NCBI GenBank assembly: GCA_024281055.1
Contig: JAMXLF010000047.1
Span: 1-48,604, forward strand
Source: Geobacteraceae bacterium
GTDB lineage: Bacteria; Desulfobacterota; Desulfuromonadia; Geobacterales; Geobacteraceae
Length of the DNA stretch: 48,604 bases
Reading direction: 5' to 3'
The stretch's first letter is position 1, and the number at the start of each line of letters is the position of its first letter. Made by a program: the position numbers and the translations under genes. Of this stretch, positions 26,401 to 34,996 are shown in pieces. The notes below the pieces were generated by a model, which had not been told where the DNA came from, ran no database searches, and saw nothing but the letters and a program-made list of their open reading frames with translations.

Positions 26401-27603
26401 CTAGATATTCTCCAACAGGTGTCCGAGCTTTTCCCTCTTCGTCTTCAGATACCTGATGTTGCTCGAGGTCGGCTCCGCCTCGATGGGCACCCGCTCGACG
26501 ATGTTGATGCCATACCCTTCGAGGCCGATGAGCTTCTTCGGGTTGTTGGTCATGAGCCGGATCTTCTTCACCCCCAGGTTCACGAGGATCTGGGCACCGA
26601 TCCCGTAGTCACGCAGGTCGGCTTTGAAGCCGAGCTCCAGGTTGGCTTCCACCGTGTCCTTCCCCTGGTCCTGGAGGACGTAGGCCTTCAGCTTGTTGAT
26701 CAGGCCTATGCCGCGTCCTTCCTGGCGCATGTAGAGGACGACCCCGCGCCCTTCCGCCTCGATCATCTCCATGGCCCGGTGCAGCTGGTCGCCGCAGTCG
26801 CAGCGGCTGCTGCCGAACACGTCGCCTGTCAGGCACTCGGAGTGAACCCGGACCAGGACCGGCTCCTCCCCCTTGATCTCCCCCTTGACGAGGGCAAGGT
26901 GCTCCAGCTTATCCACATCGTTCTCGAAGGCAATGGCATTGAACTCGCCGTACCCCGTCGGCAGCGCGGCCTCCGCGGCCCGCCGGACGAGCATCTCGTT
27001 GCGCAGTCGATAAGCCACCAGGTCGGCAATGGTGCAGATCTTCAGGCCGTGCTCCCGGGCGAATTTCTTCAGCTCGGGCATTCGCGCCATGGTGCCGTCC
27101 TCGTTCATAACCTCGCAGATCACCCCCGCCGACTTCAGCCCCGCGAGGCGCGCCAGGTCCACCGACCCCTCGGTCTGGCCGGCCCGGACGAGGACCCCGC
27201 CGGGCTTGGCCCGCAGGGGAAAGACATGCCCGGGACGGGCAAGGTCGTCGGCCTTGGCGCCGTCGGCAACGGCGGTAAGGATGGTATGTGCCCGGTCGGC
27301 TGCCGAGATGCCGGTGGTCACCCCCTTCTTCGCCTCGATGGAAACGGTGAATGCCGTGCCGAAGGACGAGGTGTTGCTCGCCACCATGAGCGGCAGGCGG
27401 AGCTGCTCGCACTTCTCCGCCGTGAGGGAGAGGCAGATAAGGCCACGCCCGTACTTCGCCATGAAGTTGATCGCCTCGGGGGTAACCATCTCCGCGGCCA
27501 TGGTGAGGTCACCCTCGTTTTCCCGGTCCTCGTCATCCACGAGGATCACCATCTTTCCCTGCCGGATATCCTCTATGGCCTCTTCAATCTTTGCTACTGG
27601 CAT
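26401..27603 (-). CDS. ribBA: Bifunctional DHBP synthase / GTP cyclohydrolase II
   Basis: This enzyme supplies both riboflavin precursors. Residues 1-200 form the 3,4-dihydroxy-2-butanone 4-phosphate synthase ([10 protein letters not shown] acidic loop, [15 protein letters not shown]). Residues 205-400 form GTP cyclohydrolase II, with zinc ligands in S-E-C-L-T-G-D-V and R-C-D-C-G-D, and the [11 protein letters not shown] signature. Both halves keep their catalytic residues, so the protein should be fully bifunctional. GAGG lies eight bases before the ATG. It is fourth in the nrdR-ribD-ribE-ribBA-ribH-nusB run. Confidence 0.97.
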   Translation of the reverse strand: MPVAKIEEAIEDIRQGKMVILVDDEDRENEGDLTMAAEMVTPEAINFMAKYGRGLICLSLTAEKCEQLRLPLMVASNTSSFGTAFTVSIEAKKGVTTGISAADRAHTILTAVADGAKADDLARPGHVFPLRAKPGGVLVRAGQTEGSVDLARLAGLKSAGVICEVMNEDGTMARMPELKKFAREHGLKICTIADLVAYRLRNEMLVRRAAEAALPTGYGEFNAIAFENDVDKLEHLALVKGEIKGEEPVLVRVHSECLTGDVFGSSRCDCGDQLHRAMEMIEAEGRGVVLYMRQEGRGIGLINKLKAYVLQDQGKDTVEANLELGFKADLRDYGIGAQILVNLGVKKIRLMTNNPKKLIGLEGYGINIVERVPIEAEPTSSNIRYLKTKREKLGHLLENI

Positions 27604-27661
27604 TGTCGAACCTCATTTATCGAAAAACTGCGAAAAAAACACTCTTCAACAAATTAATATC

Positions 27662-28312
27662 TCACAGAAAGCCGCTTTTGGCAAGGATATCGAGGCTGAG
27701 CCCGCTCTTCTCCGCCCTCTCGCCGTCTCTCCCCAGGAGCCGCTCCACGTACTTCGCCAGGATGTCGACCTCGATGTTGACCGCATCGCCGACCGCCTTC
27801 TCCCTGAGCGTTGTCTTCTCGGCCGTGTGGGGAATGACGTTCACGGCAAAGCTGTCCGCGAAGACCGCATTGACCGTAAGGCTTATGCCATCGATGGCGA
27901 TTGATCCCTTTTCCACAACGTACCGGGCAAACTCCCGGGGGAAGGTAAAGGCAAAGACGATGTTGCCGGAGACCTCGCGCCGCTCCGCCAGGGTGGCGAC
28001 GCAGTCCACGTGGCCGGAGACGATGTGGCCGCCGAGCCGGTCGGAGAGGCGCAGGGCGCGCTCCAGGTTCACCGGAGAGCCCGGGTGCAGCACCCGGAAC
28101 GCGGTCCGCTCCAGGGTTTCTGGCGAGACGTCGAACGTGGCAGTGGTCCCGCTCAGAGAGACCACGGTAAGACAGACGCCGTTCACCGCAATGGAGTCTC
28201 CCAGCCGGATCTCCTCGGCAGGAAGGGATGACGCCACCCTTAATCTGGCCGCCGCACCCCCGCGCTCGATTCCCACGACCTTGCCGATTTCCTCGATCAG
28301 ACCGGTGAACAT
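27662..28312 (-). CDS. ribE: Riboflavin synthase alpha subunit
   Basis: The enzyme dismutates two lumazine molecules to riboflavin. The 216-residue protein shows the tandem lumazine-binding repeats: M-F-T-G-L-I-E-E at the start, G-D-S-I-A-V-N-G-V-C-L-T in repeat one and G-S-I-A-I-D-G-I-S-L-T in repeat two, plus G-H-V-D. Its start overlaps the end of ribD by 16 bases, so translation is coupled. Confidence 0.96.
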   Translation of the reverse strand: MFTGLIEEIGKVVGIERGGAAARLRVASSLPAEEIRLGDSIAVNGVCLTVVSLSGTTATFDVSPETLERTAFRVLHPGSPVNLERALRLSDRLGGHIVSGHVDCVATLAERREVSGNIVFAFTFPREFARYVVEKGSIAIDGISLTVNAVFADSFAVNVIPHTAEKTTLREKAVGDAVNIEVDILAKYVERLLGRDGERAEKSGLSLDILAKSGFL

Positions 28313-29403
28313 GCTCTCTCCGGATATCCTTCCACCAGTATATCGTCATCGAACCTGGTGACGGTAATGTCCCGCAGCCGGAAGGCATCCGCCATCCGTG
28401 CGACGCCGGGACCGGCAAACGGTGCGATCCCCTCCCCGCCGACCAGTTTCGGGGCGAAGAAGAGAAGGAACTTGTCGACCAGCCCCTGGCGAAGCGCTTC
28501 ACCCGCCAGGACACCTCCACCCTCGAGGAGGAGCGACTGGATCCCGCGGGCACCCAGCTGTGCCAGGAGGTCCCGCAGATCGACCCTCCCGTCCCGCTCC
28601 CGGCAGGGGAGAATTTCCGCTCCGAGGGACGCCAGTTCGTGAATCGCGGTACCGTCCCGGGAGACCGTGGCAACGAGGGTGCCGGCAGGGGACTGGCTGC
28701 GAAGCATCTGGGCGTTCCGGGGAAAGCGCAGGCCGCTGTCAACCACCACCCGGAGCGGGTCTTTCCCTCCGGGGATGCGCGCGGTCAACTGCGGGTCATC
28801 GGCCGCCACCGTCCCTACCCCTACCAGCACAGCATCAACCATTGCTCGAAGCTTATGCACATATCCGCGCGATTTATCATTGGTTACCCACTTCGAATCA
28901 CCCATGGCCGTGGCGATCTTGCCGTCGAGGGTGAGGGCGCTCTTGAGAATAACAAACGGAAGCCCGGTGGTGACATGCTTGACAAAGGCTTCGTTGAGCG
29001 CACGGCATTCCCGCTCGAGAATCCCGACCACGACCTGGATACCGGCCTCCTCCAGTATCCGCACCCCGCCTCCGGACACCTTCGGGTTCGGATCGACCAT
29101 GCCGGCGAAGACCCGCGCCACGTTGGCGCCGATGAGGGCTTCGGCACACGGTGGGGTCCGCCCGTGGTGGGAGCAGGGCTCCAGAGTCACGTAGACGTCG
29201 GCCCCGGCGGCCTTCTCCCCGGCCATGGCCAGGGCGTGGACCTCGGCATGGGGGGTGCCGGCCTTCCTGTGCCACCCCTCACCGACTATCTGCCCGTCCC
29301 GGACGATAAGGCAGCCGACCGCCGGATTGGGAGAGGTCTTCCCCACTCCTTTGCGGGCCTGCGCCAGCGCCCGGCGCATGAATTTTTCGTGCAATTCTGA
29401 CAT
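28297..29403 (-). CDS. ribD: Bifunctional riboflavin-specific deaminase/reductase
   Basis: RibD carries out steps two and three of riboflavin synthesis. The 368-residue protein has an N-terminal zinc deaminase domain (S-P-N-P-A-V-G, H-A-E-V-H-A, P-C-S-H-H-G-R-T-P-P-C) and a C-terminal reductase domain (K-S-A-L-T-L-D-G-K-I-A, then L-L-E-G-G-G-V-L). ATG 29403 matches the family start M-S-E-L-H-E; the ribosome-binding site is poor. No FMN riboswitch is visible in the 180 bases upstream, which hold an inverted repeat instead. Confidence 0.96.
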   Translation of the reverse strand: MSELHEKFMRRALAQARKGVGKTSPNPAVGCLIVRDGQIVGEGWHRKAGTPHAEVHALAMAGEKAAGADVYVTLEPCSHHGRTPPCAEALIGANVARVFAGMVDPNPKVSGGGVRILEEAGIQVVVGILERECRALNEAFVKHVTTGLPFVILKSALTLDGKIATAMGDSKWVTNDKSRGYVHKLRAMVDAVLVGVGTVAADDPQLTARIPGGKDPLRVVVDSGLRFPRNAQMLRSQSPAGTLVATVSRDGTAIHELASLGAEILPCRERDGRVDLRDLLAQLGARGIQSLLLEGGGVLAGEALRQGLVDKFLLFFAPKLVGGEGIAPFAGPGVARMADAFRLRDITVTRFDDDILVEGYPERACSPV

Positions 29404-29441
29404 ATTCGGGGAAACCCCAGAATCAAGACAAAAACCTTTAT

Positions 29442-29540
29442 AGCCACAGATAAAGGCGGATAACTGCGGATAGAACCTATTAACCTCGAAAAACATAACA
29501 CAAGGGTTTTTATCCGCCTTTATCGGATGTTATCTGTGGC
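29442..29540. repeat. Inverted repeat between nrdR and ribD
   Basis: GCCACAGATA plus AAGGCGGATA on the left (29443-29464) faces TATCCGCCTT plus TATCTGTGGC on the right (29511-29540). The right arm has an extra ten-base insertion. It lies in the mRNA leader of ribD and is followed by a T-rich stretch on the plus strand. Confidence 0.7.
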
Positions 29541-29584
29541 AAAAAAGTTTTTCAGGTTTTAGCCTTCAACTTCCTTCGGAAAGG

Positions 29585-30037
29585 CTACTTTTTCAGCAAA
29601 TCTTGTAATTCCACCATGAACTCGTTGATATCCTTGAACGACCGGTACACCGAGGCGAAGCGGACGTAGGCCACCTCGTCGATGTCGTGAAGCTCGTTCA
29701 TGACCATTTCACCTATTCTGGTGCTCGGCACTTCCCGCTCGCCCGCCTCCTGCAGCCGGCTCTCCAGCCGGTCCACGAACCGCTCGATGGTCTCCACGGA
29801 GACAGGACGTTTCTCGCATGCCTTCTTGATGCCTGCAATCACCTTGAGCCGGTCGAAGGGCTCGCGGCGGCCGTCCTTTTTCATGACGAGGGGCAGGGTC
29901 TCCTCCACCCGCTCATGGGTGGTAAAGCGTTTGCCGCACGCTTCGCACTCCCGGCGGCGGCGGATGGTGGAGCCGTCCTTGTCGGGCCGCGAATCGACCA
30001 CCTTGCTGTCGGAAGCGGAACAGAAGGGACACTTCAC
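29585..30037 (-). CDS. nrdR: Transcriptional repressor NrdR
   Basis: NrdR binds NrdR boxes and represses ribonucleotide reductase genes according to ATP/dATP status. The 150-residue protein has the N-terminal zinc ribbon (M-K-C-P-F-C ... [14 protein letters not shown]) and the ATP-cone domain ([10 protein letters not shown] ... [11 protein letters not shown]). It overlaps the upstream deaminase gene by four bases. Its position before ribD is widely conserved. Confidence 0.97.
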   Translation of the reverse strand: MKCPFCSASDSKVVDSRPDKDGSTIRRRRECEACGKRFTTHERVEETLPLVMKKDGRREPFDRLKVIAGIKKACEKRPVSVETIERFVDRLESRLQEAGEREVPSTRIGEMVMNELHDIDEVAYVRFASVYRSFKDINEFMVELQDLLKK

Positions 30038-30504
30038 GGCTTTTCCTCCCCAGGCGCCCTGCCCGCGTATTTTTCCACCGTAACCCCCGACTCCTCGATC
30101 ATTTCCGCGGCCAGCTGGTCGGAATACCCCTGCTCATAGACGATCCGCCTGACTCCGGCGTTGATGATCATCTTGGAGCAGATGATGCAGGGCATGGTGG
30201 TACAGTAAAGGGTAGCGCCGTCGATGTTGGTGCCGTGCTTGGCAGCCTGGATGATGGCGTTCTGCTCGGCATGGAGCCCGCGACAGAGCTCGTGGCGCTC
30301 GCCGGACGGGATCTGCAGCTTTTCCCGCAGGCACCCCACGTCGAGACAATGGGCTACGCCGGAGGGCGCGCCGTTATATCCGGTCGCCAGGACGTTCTTG
30401 TCCTTGACCACCACGGCCCCCACCTGGCGGCGCAGACAGGTGGAACGTTTGGCAACGAGGTGGGTTATTTCCATGAAGTATTCGTCCCAACTTGGGCGGG
30501 GCAT
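30034..30504 (-). CDS. dCMP deaminase (ComEB-like)
   Basis: A 156-residue zinc cytidine/deoxycytidylate deaminase. Metal and catalytic residues are in L-H-A-E-Q-N-A-I-I and [14 protein letters not shown] and C-R-G-L are also typical of dCMP deaminases (ComEB family). The product dUMP feeds thymidylate synthesis, fitting the neighbouring nucleotide regulator nrdR, whose start it overlaps by four bases. ATG 30504 has GGAG eight bases upstream. Confidence 0.93.
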   Translation of the reverse strand: MPRPSWDEYFMEITHLVAKRSTCLRRQVGAVVVKDKNVLATGYNGAPSGVAHCLDVGCLREKLQIPSGERHELCRGLHAEQNAIIQAAKHGTNIDGATLYCTTMPCIICSKMIINAGVRRIVYEQGYSDQLAAEMIEESGVTVEKYAGRAPGEEKP

Positions 30505-30589
30505 TTTGATTCTCCGCGGGTAAATTCTTATTAAAATACTGCATGCTGCCGAAAAGGTCAAGAAGATAGGGAACTTGCGGAAAGGAACC

Positions 30590-30916
30590 TCACTCGGCAG
30601 GTGCACCGCGGAGCCGCTTCTTGTCGGCTACCCGCCGCTTCTCGGTGAGCCGCTCTTCCTTAGCCCCCTTCGGGACTTTTGTCGGGATCCGCTTCTTTCG
30701 CTTTTTCTCCCGGCGGGCGAGCGCATCCCGCAGTCGCTCCATAGCCAGTTCCCGGTTCTGGGCCTGGGAGCGACGCTCCGATGCCTGGACCATGATGCCC
30801 GTGGGAAGATGACGGATCCTCACGCCCGACTCGGTCACGTTGCGGTGCTGACCGCCGGGGCCGGAGCCGCGGTAAAACTCTATCTTCAGGTCTTCGTCCC
30901 TAATCTCGATTGCCAT
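30590..30916 (-). CDS. Peptide-chain-release-factor-like GGQ protein
   Basis: A 108-residue protein made only of the catalytic release-factor domain. [10 protein letters not shown] carries the GGQ motif that triggers peptidyl-tRNA hydrolysis, followed by [18 protein letters not shown] as in RF1/RF2. The C-terminus is strongly basic ([16 protein letters not shown]), as in ArfB and mitochondrial C12orf65, where a basic tail enters the empty mRNA channel. No stop-codon-recognition domain is present. It therefore probably rescues stalled ribosomes, complementing tmRNA/SmpB. It could be co-transcribed with the dCMP deaminase gene 85 bases downstream, and is divergent from the HD gene. Confidence 0.88.
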   Translation of the reverse strand: MAIEIRDEDLKIEFYRGSGPGGQHRNVTESGVRIRHLPTGIMVQASERRSQAQNRELAMERLRDALARREKKRKKRIPTKVPKGAKEERLTEKRRVADKKRLRGAPAE

Positions 30917-30928
30917 GGTGCACCCGCA

Positions 30929-30958
30929 TTGACAGATTGACGGCGTCTGTACGATAAT
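30929..30958 (+). promoter_or_regulatory. Sigma-70-type promoter of the HD gene
   Basis: TTGACA (30929-30934) and GATAAT (30953-30958) are 18 bases apart, with the predicted transcription start about 20 bases before the ATG at 30986. Confidence 0.7.
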
Positions 30959-30985
30959 AACCCTAATATCTCCCGAGGTAAACCG

Positions 30986-31531
30986 ATGAATGCGCATCTT
31001 CTGCTGGAAAAATACTTTCCCGGCCCGGAATCTCTGGCCATTGTCCGCGAACACAGCAGGCTGGTAGCGGCTAAGGCCCTCTCAGTGGCGGACGCGCTAG
31101 GAGACACGGCCATCGACCGGCAGTTCGTCGAGGAGGCGGCCCTGCTCCATGACATCGGCGTCTGCCGCACCCATGTGCCGTCGATCGGCTGCACCGGCGT
31201 CGAGCCCTACATCCGTCACGGCCTCCTCGGCCGGGAAATCCTCGAGGCTGAGGGACTCCCGCGCCACGCCCTGGTCTGCGAACGCCACATCGGCGTGGGA
31301 CTCACGGCCGCGGACGTCCGGGCGCAGAACCTACCCCTCCCCGAGCGGGACATGACGCCGCTATCCGTCGAGGAGCGGATCGTCTGCTTCGCCGACCTCT
31401 TCTATTCGAAACATCCCGGTTCTGTTGGCGTTGAGAAATCGATCGAGAAGGTGAGGAAGAGCATCGGGAAATACGGAGAGCACAAGGTAGGGATTTTCGA
31501 TAGCTGGCTCAGGGAATTCGGTTCACGATAA
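30986..31531 (+). CDS. HD-domain phosphohydrolase
   Basis: A 181-residue HD-superfamily protein. The metal-binding pattern is present: E-H-S-R-L-V near residue 22, L-L-H-D-I-G (the HD pair) near 53, R-H-G and R-H-I-G-V-G further on, and the distal Asp in C-F-A-D-L-F-Y. This type covers small nucleotide or cyclic-nucleotide phosphohydrolases; the substrate is unknown. GAGG lies eight bases before the ATG. A C/G-rich repeat separates it from rtcB downstream, so co-transcription with the RNA-repair genes is possible but unproven. Confidence 0.88.
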   Translation: MNAHLLLEKYFPGPESLAIVREHSRLVAAKALSVADALGDTAIDRQFVEEAALLHDIGVCRTHVPSIGCTGVEPYIRHGLLGREILEAEGLPRHALVCERHIGVGLTAADVRAQNLPLPERDMTPLSVEERIVCFADLFYSKHPGSVGVEKSIEKVRKSIGKYGEHKVGIFDSWLREFGSR

Positions 31532-31549
31532 TAACAATCCCTTACCCTG

Positions 31550-31650
31550 TTATCCCCTCATCCGGCCTTCGGCCACCTTCTCCCTAGGGGAGAAGGAATT
31601 TTAACCCTCGCCCTCCGGGAGAGGGTGGCGCGGAGCGCCGGGTGAGGGGT
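31550..31650. repeat. Palindromic repeat between the HD gene and rtcB
   Basis: CCCCTCA near 31554 pairs with TGAGGGG near 31642. Inside are CTTCTCCC/GGGAGAAGG (31579-31597) and CCCTC/GAGGG hairpins. The element is rich in C/G runs, like those near 26277 and 44503. Confidence 0.65.
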
Positions 31651-31729
31651 TCCATATTGTCCCAACCCTCAAGTATGATATAGTTGTACCCATCCATCAC
31701 ACCAGCCATCACGCGCACTGGAGGGAATC

Positions 31730-33187
31730 ATGTCGATACCTTCGGAGCTCAAGAGGATTTCCGATACCGTCTGGGAGCTGCCGCGAAGCTACAAAGCGGG
31801 GATGCTCGTCCCCGCCCGCATCTTCGCCACGGAGCGGCTCATCGCCCAGATGGATGCCGGTGTCTTCGACCAGGTGACCAACGTCGCCTGTCTTCCCGGC
31901 ATCATTGATTACGCGTTCTGCATGCCCGACGGCCACTGGGGGTACGGCTTCCCCATCGGCGGCACCGCGGCCATGGACCCGGAGGAGGGGGTGATCTCCC
32001 CCGGGGGAATCGGCTTCGACATCAACTGCGGCATGCGCCTGGTCCTCACCAAGCTCACCTGGGACGAGGTCAAGCCCCAGCTCCACCGACTGGTTGACCA
32101 GCTTTTCCGCCGGGTGCCGGCGGGGGTGGGGAGCCACGGCTTCGTCAGACTCTCCCACGACGAGTTCTGTCAGGTGGCGGAACAGGGGTCGCGCTGGTGC
32201 CTGCAGCGGGGCTTCGCCCTCCCCCAGGACCTTGAGATGACCGAAGAAGGAGGGTGCTTTCCGGGGGCCGACGCCGAGAAGATCAGCGTCCGGGCCATCG
32301 AGCGCGGCTTCAACCAGATCGGCACCCTCGGTTCCGGTAACCACTACCTGGAGATCCAGGTGGCCCGGCCGGGAAACATCTACGACGAGGCACTGGCCCA
32401 CGACTTCGGCATCACCATCCCCGACCAGGTGGTGGTCATGTTCCACTGCGGCAGCCGCGGCTTTGGCCACCAGGTGGCGACCGACTACCTGCAGACCTTC
32501 CTCGCCGTCATGGGGAGAAAATACGGCATCACGACCAACGACCGGGAGCTCGCCTGCGCCCCGTTCCGCTCCAGAGAAGGACAGGACTACTTCGCCGCCA
32601 TGAAGTGCGCCGTCAACATGGCCTTTGCCAACCGCCAGGTGATCCTCCACCGCATCCGCGAAGTCTTCGCCGACGTCTTCGGTAGGGATCCGCTGGACCT
32701 GGGGATGAATATGGTCTATGATGTGGCCCACAACACCGCCAAACTTGAGACGCACGAGGTGCACGGCCGGCCTCGGGAAGTGCTGATGCATCGCAAGGGT
32801 GCCACCCGCGCCTTCGGCCCCGGGATGAAGGAGCTGCCGGCCTGCTACCGGAAAACCGGCCAGCCGGTCATCATCGGCGGCAGCATGGAGACCGGTTCCT
32901 ACCTCCTCGCCGGGGTCGAGACCGGGAGCGCATCGTTCTATACCACCGCCCACGGCAGCGGCCGGACCATGAGCCGCCACCAGGCGAAGAAGCAGTTCCG
33001 GGGGGAAAAGCTCCAGCGGGACCTGGAGTCCCGCGGCATCTACGTGCGGAGCGTCACCTGGGGCGGGCTCGCCGAAGAGGCCGGCCCAGCCTACAAGAAC
33101 ATCGACGAGGTGGTAGAGGCCACTGAGTTGGCAGGACTCTCCAGGCGGGTAGTGAAGCTCGTGCCGGTTGGGAATGTAAAGGGATAA
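31730..33187 (+). CDS. rtcB: RNA-splicing ligase RtcB
   Basis: RtcB joins 2',3'-cyclic phosphate or 3'-phosphate RNA ends to 5'-OH ends, using GTP and manganese. The 485-residue protein is full length. Metal ligands are visible in D-I-N-C-G (Asp97, Cys100), G-S-G-N-H (His205), M-F-H-C-G-S-R (His239) and D-V-A-H-N (His334). The guanylylated His is in T-A-H-G-S-G-R (His408). GGAGG lies six bases before the ATG. Downstream on the same strand are a P-loop/DRTGG protein and archease, the known RtcB activator, so this is a genuine RNA-repair locus. No rtcA and no sigma-54 regulator rtcR are seen. Confidence 0.97.
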   Translation: MSIPSELKRISDTVWELPRSYKAGMLVPARIFATERLIAQMDAGVFDQVTNVACLPGIIDYAFCMPDGHWGYGFPIGGTAAMDPEEGVISPGGIGFDINCGMRLVLTKLTWDEVKPQLHRLVDQLFRRVPAGVGSHGFVRLSHDEFCQVAEQGSRWCLQRGFALPQDLEMTEEGGCFPGADAEKISVRAIERGFNQIGTLGSGNHYLEIQVARPGNIYDEALAHDFGITIPDQVVVMFHCGSRGFGHQVATDYLQTFLAVMGRKYGITTNDRELACAPFRSREGQDYFAAMKCAVNMAFANRQVILHRIREVFADVFGRDPLDLGMNMVYDVAHNTAKLETHEVHGRPREVLMHRKGATRAFGPGMKELPACYRKTGQPVIIGGSMETGSYLLAGVETGSASFYTTAHGSGRTMSRHQAKKQFRGEKLQRDLESRGIYVRSVTWGGLAEEAGPAYKNIDEVVEATELAGLSRRVVKLVPVGNVKG

Positions 33188-33192
33188 CATCC

Positions 33193-33319
33193 GTTCAACG
33201 TTCAATGTTCGAGGTTCAAAGTTCAAGGCGCAGGTTCCGGATGTCTAAGCTTGCGTTGCACAACCGCCATTTGGCGAGCGGCACAAACATTGAACGTAGA
33301 ACATTGAACCTTGAACATC
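33193..33319. repeat. TTCAA/TTGAA inverted repeat between rtcB and the P-loop gene
   Basis: GTTCAACGTTCAATGTTCGA on the left (from 33193) faces ACATTGAAC/TTGAAC units on the right (33288-33319), with about 60 bases of unrelated sequence between. It is the same family as the element at 134-198. The right arm ends just before the ribosome-binding site of the next gene. Confidence 0.7.
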
Positions 33320-33337
33320 TTTTCCAGGGGGGAAACG

Positions 33338-34429
33338 ATGGCAAAGAAGGTCTTCATCGCCGCCACCGGCCAGAACTGCGGCAAGACCACCATGAGCGTC
33401 TCGCTCATGCACCTGGCGCGACAAAAGTACGACCGGGTCGGCTTCATCAAGCCGATCGGGCCGAAGATCGAGCGCTACGGCGACCTGATGGTGGACATGG
33501 ACGCCGTGCTCATGGCCAAGACGTACGGGCTCGAAGAGGACATCACCCTCATGAATCCGGTGGCGATTCACCCGCACTTCACCCGCGAGTTCCTGAATGG
33601 CGGGATGGACTGCCGGGACCTGAAGCGGCAGATCGTCGAAGCGGTTGAGGCCCTCGACCGGAAGTACGATTTTCTCATCATCGAAGGGGCGGGTCACGGC
33701 GGGGTGGGGTCGGTGATCGGCCTCAGCAACGCCTGCGTCGCCTACACCCTCGGCGCCCCGGTCATCATCGTCACCGACAGCGGCATCGGCAGCGTCATCG
33801 ACGCGGTCCACCTCAACCTCCCCCTCTATGAGAAGGAGGAGGCCCGGGTCCGGATGGTCCTCGCCAACAAGATCCGCGCCGACAAGCGCGAGCAGGTCCT
33901 CGGTTTCCTCCAGAAGGGTTTTCCCGGTCGGCCCATCCAGGTGGGGGGAGGATTCAACTACTCGCCGATCCTCGCCAACCCGACCCTTGGCCACATCTCC
34001 AAGCTCCTCAAGCTCCCCCTCCACGGCGACCCTGAGGGGCGCAGCCGCATCATCCACCACATCCAGCTTGGGGCCGCCTCCTCCCAGCGGGTCGTGGACG
34101 CCCTCGCCGAGGCGACCCTCCTCGTCCTCACCAGCTCCCGGGACGAGCTGATCGTCACCCTCTCCTCCCTCTACCACATCCCGGCCTACCGGGAGAAGAT
34201 AGTCGGCCTTGCCATCGCGGGGCACGTACCGATCTCGGAGATCACCCAGCAGATCCTCGACGACAGCCACATCCCCTACATCCGCGTCCACGAGACCACA
34301 GCCGACGTCTTCACCACCCTCACGGAGGACGTGGCGAAGATCACCGTTGAAGACCAGGAAAAGATCGCCTGGATCCAGGCCAATGCGGAGAACGAGATAG
34401 ATTTCGAAGCAATCGATGCCTTATTATAA
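33338..34429 (+). CDS. P-loop NTPase with DRTGG-like domain, RtcB-associated
   Basis: About 363 residues. The N-terminal half is a BioD/CobQ-type dethiobiotin-synthetase fold: Walker A in A-T-G-Q-N-C-G-K-T-T (9-18), I-I-E-G-A-G-H near 115, and I-V-T-D-S-G-I-G-S-V. The C-terminal half (about 225-340) resembles the DRTGG regulatory domain (L-V-L-T-S-S-R-D-E-L, K-I-V-G-L-A-I-A-G, I-P-Y-I-R-V-H-E-T-T). This two-part layout matches the N-terminal part of long phosphotransacetylases but lacks their catalytic domain. It is between rtcB and archease on the same strand, which suggests a role in RNA repair or its control; the molecular function is unknown. AGGGGGG lies six bases before ATG 33338. Confidence 0.85.
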   Translation: MAKKVFIAATGQNCGKTTMSVSLMHLARQKYDRVGFIKPIGPKIERYGDLMVDMDAVLMAKTYGLEEDITLMNPVAIHPHFTREFLNGGMDCRDLKRQIVEAVEALDRKYDFLIIEGAGHGGVGSVIGLSNACVAYTLGAPVIIVTDSGIGSVIDAVHLNLPLYEKEEARVRMVLANKIRADKREQVLGFLQKGFPGRPIQVGGGFNYSPILANPTLGHISKLLKLPLHGDPEGRSRIIHHIQLGAASSQRVVDALAEATLLVLTSSRDELIVTLSSLYHIPAYREKIVGLAIAGHVPISEITQQILDDSHIPYIRVHETTADVFTTLTEDVAKITVEDQEKIAWIQANAENEIDFEAIDALL

Positions 34430-34430
34430 A

Positions 34431-34520
34431 GGAGGCGCGAGGCGCTGGGCTCTAGGCACTAGACTTGAAAAGATTGCGCTTTTCCTAGCGCCCAGAGCCT
34501 AGCGCCTCGCGCCCGGTTTT
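34431..34520 (+). promoter_or_regulatory. Hairpin lying between Shine-Dalgarno and start codon of archease
   Basis: GGAGG (34431-34435) follows the P-loop gene stop directly. GGCGCGAGG (34434-34442) begins the left arm of a long palindrome whose right arm ends CCTCGCGCC (34505-34513); arms pair over about 28 positions with two mismatches and a G-T pair. CGGTTTT (34514-34520) then leads to ATG 34521. If the hairpin folds, AAAGGA is seven bases from the ATG, normal spacing. No other Shine-Dalgarno is present. Confidence 0.7.
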
Positions 34521-34952
34521 ATGCCCTATCGTTACCTGGAAGAAATCGCCACCGCCGATGTGGCCTTTGCTGCATGGGGGGAGACCCGGGAGGAGCTGTT
34601 CGCCGCCTGCGCCGACGCCCTTGAGAACGTCATGGTGGCGGATCTTGACGCCATCCGCCGCGTTGAAGAGATGTCCGTGCGCCTCACGCACGGAGAGCTC
34701 GACCTTCTCCTGTTCACTTTCCTGAACGAGCTCGTCTTCTACAAAGACGCTCGCCAGCTCCTGCTCCGCGTTGACTCTCTCACCATCACCGGCACTCCCG
34801 GTGAGCTCGTCCTCGATGCCCGCCTCGCCGGCGAGCGGATCGATCCGGACCGTCACTCCCTCATCGTCGACGTGAAGGCAGTCACCCTCCACCGCTTCCG
34901 GGTTTCCGAAACGGCACAGGGGTGGGAGGCTGAGGTCGTCCTCGACATTTAA
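34521..34952 (+). CDS. Archease, RtcB activator
   Basis: Archease speeds RtcB guanylylation and allows multiple turnovers. The 143-residue protein has the family's Y-L-E-E-I-A-T-A-D-V-A-F start, where Asp13 is the expected metal-binding residue. It continues with E-E-L-F-A-A-C-A-D-A-L, F-L-N-E-L-V-F-Y-K-D near residue 70 and a closing E-V-V-L-D-I. It is the third gene of the rtcB operon. Its natural Shine-Dalgarno is separated from the ATG by a palindromic repeat. It ends 44 bases from the convergent ATPase gene. Confidence 0.95.
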   Translation: MPYRYLEEIATADVAFAAWGETREELFAACADALENVMVADLDAIRRVEEMSVRLTHGELDLLLFTFLNELVFYKDARQLLLRVDSLTITGTPGELVLDARLAGERIDPDRHSLIVDVKAVTLHRFRVSETAQGWEAEVVLDI

Positions 34953-34996
34953 CCCATCCTTTTTCTCCCTATCCACCTGAAGAATATCTTGAAGTG

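Noticed and set aside
30590-30916. Calling the GGQ gene prfH because it is near rtcB
   Set aside because: PrfH is about 200 residues with a codon-recognition-like part; this protein is 108 residues with only the GGQ domain and basic tail, closer to ArfB/C12orf65 types.
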